Below are positions 24,912 to 34,550 of a stretch of 64,000 nucleotides of DNA, piece by piece; positions within the stretch are counted from its first letter, which is position 1, and each line of letters starts with the position of its first letter. Both the position numbers and the translations under genes were made by a program. The DNA comes from DATBRG01 sp036560445. Lineage in GTDB: Bacteria > Pseudomonadota > Gammaproteobacteria > Burkholderiales > Methylophilaceae. The stretch is taken from the NCBI GenBank assembly GCA_036560445.1, contig DATBRG010000019.1, positions 1-64,000 on the forward strand, written 5' to 3'. The notes beneath the pieces were generated by a model. The model did no database searches, was not told where the DNA came from, and worked only from the letters and a program-made list of their open reading frames with translations.

Positions 24912-27073
24912 GATCCTGCCTCCTCTGTAATTGGCGGCATACTGATGAACTGGTAGTGTTGCAGTCCTTCAATAATCCCAGCTGCGCATATTGCCGTGGC
25001 AAAATAGATTTGATCCAGTCCGCGAACCGATTCCAGCTCAGGACTGTGATTGCCGACAACGACACCCAGCGTGTCGCCCACCAGCATGGCTTCATCATTG
25101 CCTGAATCGCCGGCTACCAGGAACTGGGTCAGCGGCAGGCCCCACTTATAGGCCAGGTAACGGATCGCCTGGCCTTTTGAAGCGCGCTCTGGTAACACAT
25201 CAAGAAAACTGCCGTGTGAGTAAATGAGTTTTGCCTTGAGTTTTTGCTGCCGTAAGCGCTGGTAGATTTGCCTGATAGACGGCATCTGTTCCGGCGTGAC
25301 GATGTAGCTAAGCTTGAATTCGCGTTGATTCTCTTCGGCTTGCAACTCAAGCCCGGGGATGTCTCGCAACAATTCGGTCAGTGCATCTCGCCGCCATTGG
25401 TAGCTGATGTGATGGCTCCAGCCTTTGTCCAGCCTTTGCGAGGGCCAGTAGTGAATTTCACTACCTACCGAAGTAATCAGTACATCAGGGATCGGTATCT
25501 GCCATTTTTTGAGTATTTTTACTGCGCTTTCTATACTCCGACCAGTAGCCACACCAAAGGCTAGGGGTTCTGTGCTGCCCCTGAGCACATGAATTAATTG
25601 CCGTAAGCCTTGTTCATCGCCGATCAGCGTGTTATCGATATCCGAAATTAATGCTTTCTGTGCGAGCGGGATAGGTGTTCGTTTTGTACGCAGGCTTAGT
25701 GCCATCTCACGTCGCATGCGCTTGCGGTCGTGATGCAGCAGCGCACGCACTGTCTTCAGGTATTTGGTGACATGCCCATCCCAGGTGTAGTGGCGTTTAA
25801 CCCCGGCGATGCCGTTTTTAGACCACTTTCGCCACTGTTTTTTATCAATCAGCACAGTAGTGATAGCTTCTGCAATTTCTCGCGGGTTCAACGGATTAAC
25901 TAACAGCCCGCTATGGCAATTGTTGACGATATCTCTGGGCCCCCCGTCTTCTGTGCTGACAAACGGCAAACCGCTGGCTGCGGCTTCTATCAAAGTCAGG
26001 CCGAAAGGTTCGGTGAGCGCCGGGTTGACGAATACGCCATGCCAACGTGCCACTACCCTGTATAGTTCGGGGATATATTCCACACTGCAATTTTTGGGGA
26101 TAGCCACCTTGCCCCATAAATCAAATTTGTCTATATCCAGCAGTAAGTCACCCATTACCATTTGCTGCGCTTCTTCCATCTCGCGGATATCGGTACGTGT
26201 GCCAGCCACAATGATCAGGTTAGCAATCTGCTGTAACTGCGGGTTCTCGCCATAAGCGTGCAGCAATCCAGGGATGTTCTTGCGTGTATCTGGACGGCTG
26301 ATTGCCAGTATTGCTGGCTTGTCCGGCTCCGCCAGAAAGGGATTAAGCATGGTAATGACGTCTGGATTCAGGGCGCGGCGGCCAGGTGGAAAAAATAGCG
26401 ATGTATCGGTACCAGGCGGAATCACCAGGTATTTTTGATCAGGCGTTTGATACATGCCATATTGGTCGGTGACTTCTTGGCGTGTGCTGGCGACAATTAG
26501 CGAGGCATGTGACAGTACTTCTTCTTCAGCCCGGATGCGTCGATTGAAATTGAATTGCCGCTCGATCGCTTGCTCTTTACGACCGCTATCCAGCAAGCGC
26601 TGGCGCTTCGGCCTGCCCAGTGAGTGGCCGGTGTGTATCTGCGGAATGCCCAACAGATTGGAAAGCTGTTGTCCAACATATCCGGCATCGGCATAGTGCG
26701 AGTGGATCACGTCAGGCAGGCGCCCCTGTTGGCGCAGCAGGTGCAGGCAGCGGTCTACCATCTGGTCCAGATGCGGCCACAGCAGCTCTTTTCGTATATA
26801 GCGTTTGGGCCCGCATGGCAGGCGCAATATGCGTACATTGTCTGCCAGCTGCTCTTCGGGCCGGGCATAATCGCCAGATACTTGCGGGTCTTCGATCTGC
26901 CTGGTCAGTAGGTCGATCTGGACTACATTGGGGTTTCTGCCCAGCGCCTTTGCCAGTTCCACCACATAGGTAATCTGCCCACCGGTATCGGCATCGCGCC
27001 CTAGCTCCATATCCTTGCCACGCAACAAGCCGTGTACGCTGATCATTAATATGTAGAGTTTTTGTTCGGCCAT
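24908..27073 (-). CDS. Bifunctional sucrose-phosphate synthase with C-terminal sucrose-phosphatase-like domain
   Basis: 721 aa from ATG 27073; a GTG directly before it (27076) is possible. The N-terminal GT4 part begins LYILMISVHGLLRGKDMELG, with GRDADTGGQITYVVELAKAL and FVNPALTEPFGLTLIEAAAS. From about residue 465 a HAD domain follows: motif I ALISDIDNTLIGDE, and AGDSGNDEAMLVGD near the end, with the catalytic Asp pair DxDxT intact. So one polypeptide should make sucrose-6-phosphate from UDP-glucose and fructose-6-phosphate and dephosphorylate it. Lies between fructokinase (15 bases) and sucrose synthase (4-base overlap). Confidence 0.95.
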   Translation of the reverse strand: MAEQKLYILMISVHGLLRGKDMELGRDADTGGQITYVVELAKALGRNPNVVQIDLLTRQIEDPQVSGDYARPEEQLADNVRILRLPCGPKRYIRKELLWPHLDQMVDRCLHLLRQQGRLPDVIHSHYADAGYVGQQLSNLLGIPQIHTGHSLGRPKRQRLLDSGRKEQAIERQFNFNRRIRAEEEVLSHASLIVASTRQEVTDQYGMYQTPDQKYLVIPPGTDTSLFFPPGRRALNPDVITMLNPFLAEPDKPAILAISRPDTRKNIPGLLHAYGENPQLQQIANLIIVAGTRTDIREMEEAQQMVMGDLLLDIDKFDLWGKVAIPKNCSVEYIPELYRVVARWHGVFVNPALTEPFGLTLIEAAASGLPFVSTEDGGPRDIVNNCHSGLLVNPLNPREIAEAITTVLIDKKQWRKWSKNGIAGVKRHYTWDGHVTKYLKTVRALLHHDRKRMRREMALSLRTKRTPIPLAQKALISDIDNTLIGDEQGLRQLIHVLRGSTEPLAFGVATGRSIESAVKILKKWQIPIPDVLITSVGSEIHYWPSQRLDKGWSHHISYQWRRDALTELLRDIPGLELQAEENQREFKLSYIVTPEQMPSIRQIYQRLRQQKLKAKLIYSHGSFLDVLPERASKGQAIRYLAYKWGLPLTQFLVAGDSGNDEAMLVGDTLGVVVGNHSPELESVRGLDQIYFATAICAAGIIEGLQHYQFISMPPITEEAGS

Positions 27074-27088
27074 CACAAGATGCCTTGA

Positions 27089-28042
27089 TTACAGGCCCCA
27101 TTCACGCAAAAAGGGGCGATAGAAATCTTTTGTTTGAGGTGTGGCGCCGCGAATCCCGCAGATGGCTGCTGAGAAGTCATTCGCGCGTGACATCGTAAGA
27201 TATGTCGGCCAACCAAGGAGCATGCCCGCCATGAATACCGCGGCAAAAGCATCGCCAGCTCCAACGGTATCGATAACCTTTGAATCAGAAACGCTGCCCC
27301 GGTCTTCCGCCTGCATACCATCTTTATCAAGCAGCCAGGCGCCATCTTTACCGCAAGTCACCAGCACGCGTTCCAGCTCAAATCGCTTAATTAGTGCTGC
27401 GGCTTGCGCCCTGGTGTCGTTACCTGGCAAGCGCAGCATCTTGGCAAGCGTAGCAAGTTCGTCATCACTCATTTTTACGATATTCGCATGCTCCAGTGAT
27501 CGATTGAGGATGCGCGTGTTGTACCAGGGAGCGCGTAGGTTCAGATCCAGTAGTCGCGCGGTGCTGGTGCTACGCAATAGTGCAGACAGGGCGCTACGTG
27601 AAATTTTGTGCCGCTGGGCCAGAGTGCCGAAATACAAAAGTTTAGGATGGACGCCGAGTTCAACCATGCGGGTGATTCCGGGGTGAATAAAGTCATAGGC
27701 CTGATGGTCAAGAATCTCAAACTGATGGCCATCGTCATTAATGTGGACAGCGACTTGGCCCGTGGGATGGAGCGGGTCGGACTGTATGCCGATAATGTCC
27801 ATGCCCCAATCCAGCATGGCGTCGATAATAGGCTCGCGCAGCTCGTCATTACCAGTACGGGAAATCAGTACAGGATGCAGGCCAAAGCCGCGTAAATGTC
27901 GGGCAACGTTAAATGGCGCGCCACCCAGGAGCATACGGTCGGGGAAGACATCTATTAATACTTCGCCGAATAGAACTACGGTAGTTTTATCGTAGCCTGA
28001 TGCTACTGGCGGGGATAAATTGTATTGTTGGTCTGTCAGCAT
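27089..28042 (-). CDS. PfkB-family fructokinase
   Basis: 317 aa. Ribokinase-fold sugar kinase: N-terminal VVLFGEVLIDVFPDRMLLGG with GGAPFNVARHLRGFG, and the C-terminal DTVGAGDAFAAVFMAG with the catalytic Asp. As first gene of the sucrose operon it probably phosphorylates fructose released by sucrose synthase, feeding back to fructose-6-phosphate. About 20 poorly conserved residues precede the first beta strand and the ribosome site is weak, so the start is the least certain part. Confidence 0.9.
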   Translation of the reverse strand: MLTDQQYNLSPPVASGYDKTTVVLFGEVLIDVFPDRMLLGGAPFNVARHLRGFGLHPVLISRTGNDELREPIIDAMLDWGMDIIGIQSDPLHPTGQVAVHINDDGHQFEILDHQAYDFIHPGITRMVELGVHPKLLYFGTLAQRHKISRSALSALLRSTSTARLLDLNLRAPWYNTRILNRSLEHANIVKMSDDELATLAKMLRLPGNDTRAQAAALIKRFELERVLVTCGKDGAWLLDKDGMQAEDRGSVSDSKVIDTVGAGDAFAAVFMAGMLLGWPTYLTMSRANDFSAAICGIRGATPQTKDFYRPFLREWGL

Positions 28043-28218
28043 TGATTAAGCAAGCCGGTGTTATCCATTTCAATATTCAGGATCCCCTTGCTAAATCCGG
28101 CATGTGTAGCCGTTGCTGCTAATTATTGTAAATTTTGTACTATCTGAAAGTAATGGACAGCTATTCCGATGGTGGAGTTCCTCATTTTTGATGTATGGGG
28201 CGCTATCGGAACGGGGTT

Positions 28219-28524
28219 CTATCGGCCTTTACCGCTGCCTGAGCCGCGGTTGAAGTCTTTATCCCCAATAGGGATGCAGCGTCCGAGGCCAAACATACCG
28301 CCCTGAGAGCCTGCCGGGCAGCCCTGGTTTTCCGGATATTGTTTGGCGACTTCTGCAGCTTGTGCGGCTTTTTTCGCATCAATAAATTCCCAGCGGCCAT
28401 TTGCATGCAACACAACCTGATCACCCTCAGCCGTGAGTGCTTTAAGGTCACCACCGTCATCTGCTGCATAAACCGGGCTAGCCAACAAGCAGCTTAGTAG
28501 CATGCCGTATACAATATTTCTCAT
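28219..28524 (-). CDS. Small secreted protein of unknown function
   Basis: 101 aa from ATG 28524; ATGs at 28527 and 28548 are also in frame, but GGAG stands 5 bases before 28524. A signal peptide is clear (MRNIVYGMLLSCLLASPVYA, cut before ADDGG). The mature part contains GDQVVLHANGRWEFID, a strand pattern with a Gly-Arg-Trp-Glu core seen in small periplasmic DUF proteins, then KYPENQGCPAGSQGGMFG and one further cysteine (GRC), so a disulfide is possible. It follows nasA by 27 bases and may be the last gene of the nitrate operon. No function can be assigned. Confidence 0.7.
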   Translation of the reverse strand: MRNIVYGMLLSCLLASPVYAADDGGDLKALTAEGDQVVLHANGRWEFIDAKKAAQAAEVAKQYPENQGCPAGSQGGMFGLGRCIPIGDKDFNRGSGSGKGR

Positions 28525-28551
28525 CATCTCTCCGGGTTGAGTAAGCACTAA

Positions 28552-31272
28552 CTAATTAGGATGTTTGCTGTGCAATTGCAGCATGCGCTTCAGTTCTGGC
28601 ACACAAGAGCCGCATTCAGTGCCGCATTTTAGTTTGTTCTGCAAAGTCGGCAGATCGGCACCCATTTGTATGGTTTCGATAATCTCATTTTCGGCAACAT
28701 CCAGACAGTTACAGACAATTTTACCTCGACTATGTTGTCCTGTGGGCGGGGCACTGAGTGGCGCCAGTGCCCAGCGCCGCAGATCGTCGGAGAAATGGCC
28801 GTGGGTCATGACTTCCTTGAGCCAATCGGCGGCAAGGGTCTCACCGATCAGGCGCACGCCTGTTACATGGTAATCCTCCACTAGCACGCGCTTGGATATG
28901 CCGCGCTTGGCATCGTTGTAGTTGAGCATGGACATTTCGTCGTCCATGCCTAGGATAGAGTCAAGCTCGGCGATCAGAGCTGGCTCGATGGCCGCAATAT
29001 GGCTGGCACGCAGGATGACCATGCCGGGCTCGCGCCCAAACAGGCCGCAACTGGCATAGTCGAAGTGTTTGAGTAGTCCGCGCAATCGTTGCAGCATACT
29101 CAGGTCGTGGCATACCCGCATGGCGATTAGGCGCCATGGCAGCACCATTTTTTCGACCTTGACCGCCGTGTGCTTGAGCTCCGGCTGCTTCGAGACTTTG
29201 TCGAATGCACTGGGCATTAAGGCGTTGACGCCCATGCCGTTCATATATTGACTACCCCAGTGCATCGGGATGAACAGCTGGGCCGGCATCACTTCATCTG
29301 ACGATTGCGCCCGTAGCACCATGCTTCCGCGCTTATTACTCACCTTGACTACGTCGCCGGACTTAATGGAGCGACGCTGCATGTCATCTTCGTTCATGGA
29401 GATGATGGGTTCCTCGGCGTGGTTGAATAATTGTGCCACGGTACCGGTGCGGCTCATGCCATGCCACTGGTCGCGCAAGCGTCCGGTAGTCAGGTGCAGC
29501 GGATGGCGTGCATCAGTCTTGTCAGCGGTAGCTTTGTATACGGTGTTGATGAAGTGAGCTTTGCCATCAGGTTTTTCAAATTTCCCATCAGTATATAAGC
29601 GTGCATTGCCAGCGCTTACTCCCTCTGGAAACGGCCACTGTTGAGGGCCTTGTTTATCCAAAAGCTTATAACTCAGGCCTGTGATATCAAGGTCGCGACC
29701 ACGTGTGCTTTCTCGGTGCTCGTTGAAAACGTGCTCGGCTTGTGTATAAGGAAACAGCTTGGCAGCGTTAGGGCCACCTTCAAGCAGACGTCCGAGGCGG
29801 TGCGCAAATTCGGTCACTATCTGCCAATCGTGTCGTGTTTCACCTGGTGCATCTACTGCTGGCATCACATGGGTGATGCGTCGCTCGGAATTGGTGACAC
29901 TACCTTCTTTCTCGCCCCATGTAGTGGCGGGTAGCAGCACATCGGCAAACTTTGTAGTGTCGGTATCGTGGTAGGCATCCTGCACGACTACCAGCTCAGC
30001 CTTGTCTAGCGCGTCGTGTACGCTATTGAGGTTGGGCATGGATTGAGCAGGGTTGGTGCAGGCGATCCAGATGGCCTTGATGCTGCCATTGTGTAGCGCA
30101 TCGAACATTTCTACTGCAGTCTTTCCTGGATTTTCAGGTACGCTTTTCAGGCCCCATAGCTTGGCTACTTCTGCGCGGTGTTCAGGGTTGGCCAAGTCAC
30201 GATGCGCAGAAAGTAGGTTAGCCATGCCGCCAACTTCGCGTCCACCCATGGCATTCGGTTGCCCGGTGAGTGATAGCGGCCCTGCACCAGGCTTGCCGAT
30301 CTGGCCGGTGGCCAAGTGCAAGTTAATCAATGCGGCATTTTTATCCGTACCGCTGGTGGATTGATTGAGACCCTGACAGTACATGGAAAGCGTAGGGCCA
30401 GCACCAAACCACTTGGCAGCAGTGATGATGTCAGCCTCCTTGATGCCGCAGATATCGGCCACCATCTTTGGTGTGTACTCGCGTACCGTGCTCTTCAATG
30501 CCTCGAAGCCTACTGTGTTGGCATTGATGTAGGTCATATCCAGCATACCTTCCCACAACATCACGTGCAGCATGCCGTTGAACAGCGCAACATCAGTCCC
30601 CGGCAGGATAGCCAGATGCAGATCCGCCGCTTGAGCGGTATCGGTACGGCGTGGGTCGACCACGATCATTTTAAGGTTGGGGTTTTTCGCCTTGGCGTCT
30701 TCGATGCGACGATACAGGATGGGGTGCGCGTAAGCGGTGTTAGACCCGGCGATGAACAGGCAGGCAGTATGGTCGATATCCTCATAGCAGGCCGGCGGTG
30801 CATCGGCTCCCAAGGTGACTTTGTAGCCAGCAACGGCAGATGACATGCATAGGCGCGAATTGGTGTCGACGTTGTTGGTGCCAATCAGGCCTTTAGCCAG
30901 CTTATTGAAGACATAGTAATCCTCAGTCAGTAGCTGGCCGGAGATATAAAATGCAACTGCATCAGGGCCATGCTTGCGGATAATGGAAGCAAAACGCTCG
31001 GCGATGTAGTCCAGGGACTCATCCCAGCTGGCCTTGCGACGCGGTTCATTACGCGATATGCGCAACTCGGGAAATAACGCGCGTGCGTCTGGTTTGGCCG
31101 TCAGGTGCAGGGTTGAACCCTTGGTACACAAACGGCCAAAGTTGGCAGGATGGTCAGGGTCGCCACGCACACCAGTGATCTTGCCGGCCTCTGTTTTGAT
31201 CAGAACGCCGCATCCCACGCCGCAATAGCAGCAGGTGGACTTGGTCTCGACGGGTTTTATCTCACTGCTCAA
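28552..31272 (-). CDS. nasA: Assimilatory nitrate reductase, catalytic subunit
   Basis: 906 aa. Parts in order: N-terminal [4Fe-4S] site (CCYCGVGCGV ... RLCTKG), bis-MGD molybdopterin domains (MCQ-type region SMYCQGLNQSTSGTDKNA), C-terminal MGD-binding domain (about 590-700), and a BFD-like [2Fe-2S] domain at the end (KIVCNCLDVAENEI, KCGTECGSCVPELKRM). It reduces nitrate to nitrite in the cytoplasm. The start is TTG at 31272, directly after the nirD stop, with GGAG 6 bases upstream inside the nirD end. The BFD domain suggests electron transfer from a ferredoxin- or NADH-linked partner. Confidence 0.94.
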   Translation of the reverse strand: MSSEIKPVETKSTCCYCGVGCGVLIKTEAGKITGVRGDPDHPANFGRLCTKGSTLHLTAKPDARALFPELRISRNEPRRKASWDESLDYIAERFASIIRKHGPDAVAFYISGQLLTEDYYVFNKLAKGLIGTNNVDTNSRLCMSSAVAGYKVTLGADAPPACYEDIDHTACLFIAGSNTAYAHPILYRRIEDAKAKNPNLKMIVVDPRRTDTAQAADLHLAILPGTDVALFNGMLHVMLWEGMLDMTYINANTVGFEALKSTVREYTPKMVADICGIKEADIITAAKWFGAGPTLSMYCQGLNQSTSGTDKNAALINLHLATGQIGKPGAGPLSLTGQPNAMGGREVGGMANLLSAHRDLANPEHRAEVAKLWGLKSVPENPGKTAVEMFDALHNGSIKAIWIACTNPAQSMPNLNSVHDALDKAELVVVQDAYHDTDTTKFADVLLPATTWGEKEGSVTNSERRITHVMPAVDAPGETRHDWQIVTEFAHRLGRLLEGGPNAAKLFPYTQAEHVFNEHRESTRGRDLDITGLSYKLLDKQGPQQWPFPEGVSAGNARLYTDGKFEKPDGKAHFINTVYKATADKTDARHPLHLTTGRLRDQWHGMSRTGTVAQLFNHAEEPIISMNEDDMQRRSIKSGDVVKVSNKRGSMVLRAQSSDEVMPAQLFIPMHWGSQYMNGMGVNALMPSAFDKVSKQPELKHTAVKVEKMVLPWRLIAMRVCHDLSMLQRLRGLLKHFDYASCGLFGREPGMVILRASHIAAIEPALIAELDSILGMDDEMSMLNYNDAKRGISKRVLVEDYHVTGVRLIGETLAADWLKEVMTHGHFSDDLRRWALAPLSAPPTGQHSRGKIVCNCLDVAENEIIETIQMGADLPTLQNKLKCGTECGSCVPELKRMLQLHSKHPN

Positions 31273-31581
31273 TTACAGCTCCAGATAAACCGTACCGTCT
31301 TCTACCTTGACCGCATAACACGCGGTATGGCCCTCATCCGGTTCTTCGGCATTGCCGTCAGCCAGGCCGATTTTCCAGCCATGCAGCGGGCAGGCTACCT
31401 TGTCTCCGTAGACGATGCCCTGGGATAGCGGGCCGCCCTTGTGAGGACATTCGTTATGTAACGCGAATACACGGTCATCCTCAGTACGGAACACTGCGAT
31501 ATCACCTTTGCTGCTGCGCACTACTCTTGAGCCCAGTTTGGGGATTTCGTTCAGGGCAACTATTTTTTTCCACTCACTCAT
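31273..31581 (-). CDS. nirD: Nitrite reductase small subunit (Rieske-type)
   Basis: 102 aa. The Rieske [2Fe-2S] pattern is partial in the classic sense but complete here: HNECPHKGGPL and ACPLHGWKIGL. NirD supports NirB in NAD(P)H nitrite reduction to ammonium. Unusually it is separated from nirB by two genes (NarK-type transporter and a kinase/phosphatase) and directly abuts nasA. Confidence 0.93.
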   Translation of the reverse strand: MSEWKKIVALNEIPKLGSRVVRSSKGDIAVFRTEDDRVFALHNECPHKGGPLSQGIVYGDKVACPLHGWKIGLADGNAEEPDEGHTACYAVKVEDGTVYLEL

Positions 31582-31594
31582 ACTTTTATCACTT

Positions 31595-33289
31595 TCACGA
31601 AACGACCAACAAATAGATCAACAAAAAATTCAAAATCAGCGAAAACAAGGCTATCCATTGCCACTTTACCAGCTTGGCACGAGCAATAAGAGGCGTACGC
31701 TGCGGCGCCAGGATGGGCCTGAGTTCACCATGTTCAAGCGCCAGTAACATTTCTTCTGCGGTTTCAAAACGAGCGGCGGGTTCGCGTGCCACCGCTTTGA
31801 GTACGATATTCTCCAGCCAGCCGGGGATATCCGGCCGGTAACGTGTGGGCGGCACTGGGTCGCCAAAGCGCGGGCGCTGGAAGGGTTCGATTTCGCCGTA
31901 AGGATAACGTCGCGTTAGCAGGTGATAAAGCGTTACCCCGGCTGCATAGATGTCGCTGCTCATGCTTGCGGGCTGGCCGTCAAACAACTCTGGTGCCATG
32001 AAGCTAGGGGTGCCCGGGTTCTGCATGGCAGAAATGCTGCCGGTACCCATACTGAGCGCTACACCGAGGTCAAGTATGCGCAGGCGTTCGTCTTTCCCCT
32101 GGTGGATGTTGGCTGGCTTGATATCCCTGTGTACGATATTCAGGCGATGCAATGCGCCGAGGCCGCGCATGAGTTCAGTGCCTATGCGGCCAGTCTCTGT
32201 GGCGGTGAAATGGTGCCCGCTATCCAGCATCTTTTGTAGCGTCGCACCATCATGCCAACTCATCACGTAGTAGAGCTGGCTGCGTTTGTCCATGGTCAGC
32301 GGCAGCACCTGCGGCACATATTGCGAGACAACGCGCTTGGCCAGCCACTCTTCATTAAGCAGGGCCTGACAGCTATCAGCATCTTCGGCCAGCAGCGGTT
32401 GCAATGTTTTAAGCACGAAATGCTGGCCGCTGCCGCTGTTGCGTACCTTATATAACAGGCTGGCGCGCGACTCATGTAGCAATTCCACCACTTCGAAACC
32501 ATCCAGAGACTCGCCGGGCTTGAGTTTGGGTGGCACATGCAGGTGTTTCCCGCCCGCCAGTAGCTCTGAAAGAGTATCCTCGCCCGGCTGGTCTATACGT
32601 ATGACCAATGCTGTCGCATTGTCCTGCCCATTTTGCGCCAACGCATCGTTGACCAGCCGGTCTGCGATCATTTGCGGGTTGTCATAGAGCCGGAGGGCCT
32701 CATGAATGGATTTTTGTCCGAGCACTTCCCATACACCATCGCTCATGAGTGCGAACACATCGCCCGCCTGTAATTCGCCCTCGGCATAATCTGCCATCAA
32801 GTGCTGGTCAAGGCCGACTGCACGCTTGAGCACGTGGCGCATGTCGGGCCTATCCCACACATGGTCGGCAGTGAGCTGCATCAACTCACCCTGGCGCAAA
32901 CGGTAAATGCGGGTATCGCCGACATGGGCAAGGTAATAGCGCTGACCGCGTAGTACCAGTAGCGAGAGCGTAGTAGCCATGCCGGCGAGGTCACGATTAG
33001 AGGCAGCCTGCGCCAATAGCCAGCGGTTAGCAGCGCCGAGAACCTTATCCAACGATACGTGTACTTCCCAGGTATCGGGGGTGGCATAGTAGTCAGACAG
33101 TACGCTACGTACGGTCATTTCAGCCGCTTCCAACCCGCCAGCATTCCCGCTAACACCATCGGCCACGGCTACTAGCGCGCCTTTGATAGACATTTGCTCG
33201 CTGGTGGGCGTGACGATGCCGCAGTAATCCTCGTTACGTTCGCGCGGGCCGGCCTGGCTGCTTTGGCCGACGCGGAATTGCAAGGTCAT
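31595..33289 (-). CDS. Fused PP2C phosphatase and Ser/Thr protein kinase with C-terminal membrane anchor
   Basis: 564 aa. Residues about 1-240 are a PP2C phosphatase (RNEDYCGI, VADGVSGNAGG, AHVGDTRIYR, LMSDGVWEVLG). From about 260 to 520 is a Hanks-type kinase: HFVLKTLQP (ATP lysine), HRDIKPANI (catalytic loop), DLGVA in place of DFG, and GTPSFMAPE. The last ~20 residues (WIALFSLILNFLLIYLLVVS) are one membrane helix, so both domains face the cytoplasm. It sits inside the nitrate operon, 13 bases before nirD. A role in switching nitrate uptake or reduction by phosphorylation is inference from position. Confidence 0.93.
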   Translation of the reverse strand: MTLQFRVGQSSQAGPRERNEDYCGIVTPTSEQMSIKGALVAVADGVSGNAGGLEAAEMTVRSVLSDYYATPDTWEVHVSLDKVLGAANRWLLAQAASNRDLAGMATTLSLLVLRGQRYYLAHVGDTRIYRLRQGELMQLTADHVWDRPDMRHVLKRAVGLDQHLMADYAEGELQAGDVFALMSDGVWEVLGQKSIHEALRLYDNPQMIADRLVNDALAQNGQDNATALVIRIDQPGEDTLSELLAGGKHLHVPPKLKPGESLDGFEVVELLHESRASLLYKVRNSGSGQHFVLKTLQPLLAEDADSCQALLNEEWLAKRVVSQYVPQVLPLTMDKRSQLYYVMSWHDGATLQKMLDSGHHFTATETGRIGTELMRGLGALHRLNIVHRDIKPANIHQGKDERLRILDLGVALSMGTGSISAMQNPGTPSFMAPELFDGQPASMSSDIYAAGVTLYHLLTRRYPYGEIEPFQRPRFGDPVPPTRYRPDIPGWLENIVLKAVAREPAARFETAEEMLLALEHGELRPILAPQRTPLIARAKLVKWQWIALFSLILNFLLIYLLVVS

Positions 33290-33317
33290 GAGAGCTTCCT
33301 AGTACAACATCCTTGCA

Positions 33318-34529
33318 TCATACCTTAGCGGCAGTAACCGCAGCTGAGCCCCAAGTTGTACGCCAGCGTGTCTTGACGCCCGTGAGGCCAACGATGGCCA
33401 ACAGCGACAGCCCGGCGAATATCAGCAAACCTAGCTGATAGTTTCCGGTTGCTTGTTTGCACCAACCCAGGCTGGCGGCCAGATAAAAACCACCGATACC
33501 GCCGGCCATGCCGACCAGGCCGGTCATTACGCCGATCTCCTTGCGGAAGCGTTGCGGTACTAATTGGAATACCGAGCCGTTACCCATACCCAGCGCAGCC
33601 ATGAGCGGCACCACCACCAATAGCGCGGTGGTCATGGTGGGTTGACCGAAGCTCATGATAAACAATAGCGCTCCGGCAATGCCGTACATGATAAGCAGGG
33701 TGCGGATACCGCCGACGCGGTCGGCGATATAGCCACCTACTGGCCGTACCAGTGAGCCGGCGAATACGCAGGCTGCGGTGGCATAACCCGCAACTACAGG
33801 GCCTACCGCAAACAGATCGTTGAAATAGATAGTCAGTGATGATGCCAAGCCAACGAAACCACCAAAAGTGACGCTGTAAAAGAACATGAACCACCAGGCA
33901 TCCGCATCTTTAAGGATGGCGACATACTGGCCAAGTGACTTGGCAGGTGGGGTATCCGCGCTATCCTTGGCGTTAATGGCGTAAATCACCAGCACCAGCA
34001 CCAGCGGGATCAATGCCAGGCCGAATACGTTATTCCAGCCGTAGGCCAATGCCAGGCTGGGAGCGAACAAGGCGGCGAATACGGTGCCCGAGTTACCGGC
34101 ACCAGCGATGCCGAGTGCTGTTCCCTGATGCTCGGGCGGGTACCAGCGCGAAGCCAGCGGTAAAGCCACGGCGAAGGAGGCTCCGGCAAAGCCGAGGAAT
34201 ATCCCTAGAGTCAATGCTTGCTGGAAGTTTTCTATGCCATGCAGCCAGGCTGTAGTGAGCGCCAGGATGACAATCACTTGGCCAATCAGGCCCGCCTTTT
34301 TAGGTTTGATCTGATCGACCAGCACGCCCATGACGATGCGTAGCAAGGCACCAGCCAGAACTGGCGTAGCGACCATGAGGCCTTTCTGTGCAGGTGTCAG
34401 GTGCAGGGTTGTTGCAATCTGCACGGCCAAAGGGCCAAGCAGTACCCAAACCATGAAGCTCAGGTCGAAATACAGGAACGCAGAAAACAGGGTTGGCTTG
34501 TGGCCTGCCTGCCAGAAATTGCTTTTCAT
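33318..34529 (-). CDS. NarK/NasA-type nitrate/nitrite MFS transporter
   Basis: 403 aa from ATG 34529 (ATG 34532 is equally in frame; AGGAG is 6 and 3 bases away respectively). Twelve hydrophobic segments. Nitrate-signature glycine motifs are present: GIAGAGNSGTVFAALF in TM5 and GLVGMAGGIGGFYLAASLGW in TM11. It lies between nirB and the kinase. With an ABC nitrate importer in the same locus it may carry nitrite or act at a different nitrate range. Confidence 0.92.
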   Translation of the reverse strand: MKSNFWQAGHKPTLFSAFLYFDLSFMVWVLLGPLAVQIATTLHLTPAQKGLMVATPVLAGALLRIVMGVLVDQIKPKKAGLIGQVIVILALTTAWLHGIENFQQALTLGIFLGFAGASFAVALPLASRWYPPEHQGTALGIAGAGNSGTVFAALFAPSLALAYGWNNVFGLALIPLVLVLVIYAINAKDSADTPPAKSLGQYVAILKDADAWWFMFFYSVTFGGFVGLASSLTIYFNDLFAVGPVVAGYATAACVFAGSLVRPVGGYIADRVGGIRTLLIMYGIAGALLFIMSFGQPTMTTALLVVVPLMAALGMGNGSVFQLVPQRFRKEIGVMTGLVGMAGGIGGFYLAASLGWCKQATGNYQLGLLIFAGLSLLAIVGLTGVKTRWRTTWGSAAVTAAKV

Positions 34530-34550
34530 CATAATCTCCTCTGGTGATGC

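Noticed and set aside
28141..28218. Candidate promoter before fructokinase (TTACTT, 17 bases, TACAAT on the minus strand)
   Set aside because: The -35 matches the consensus at only two positions, so it was not listed as a feature.
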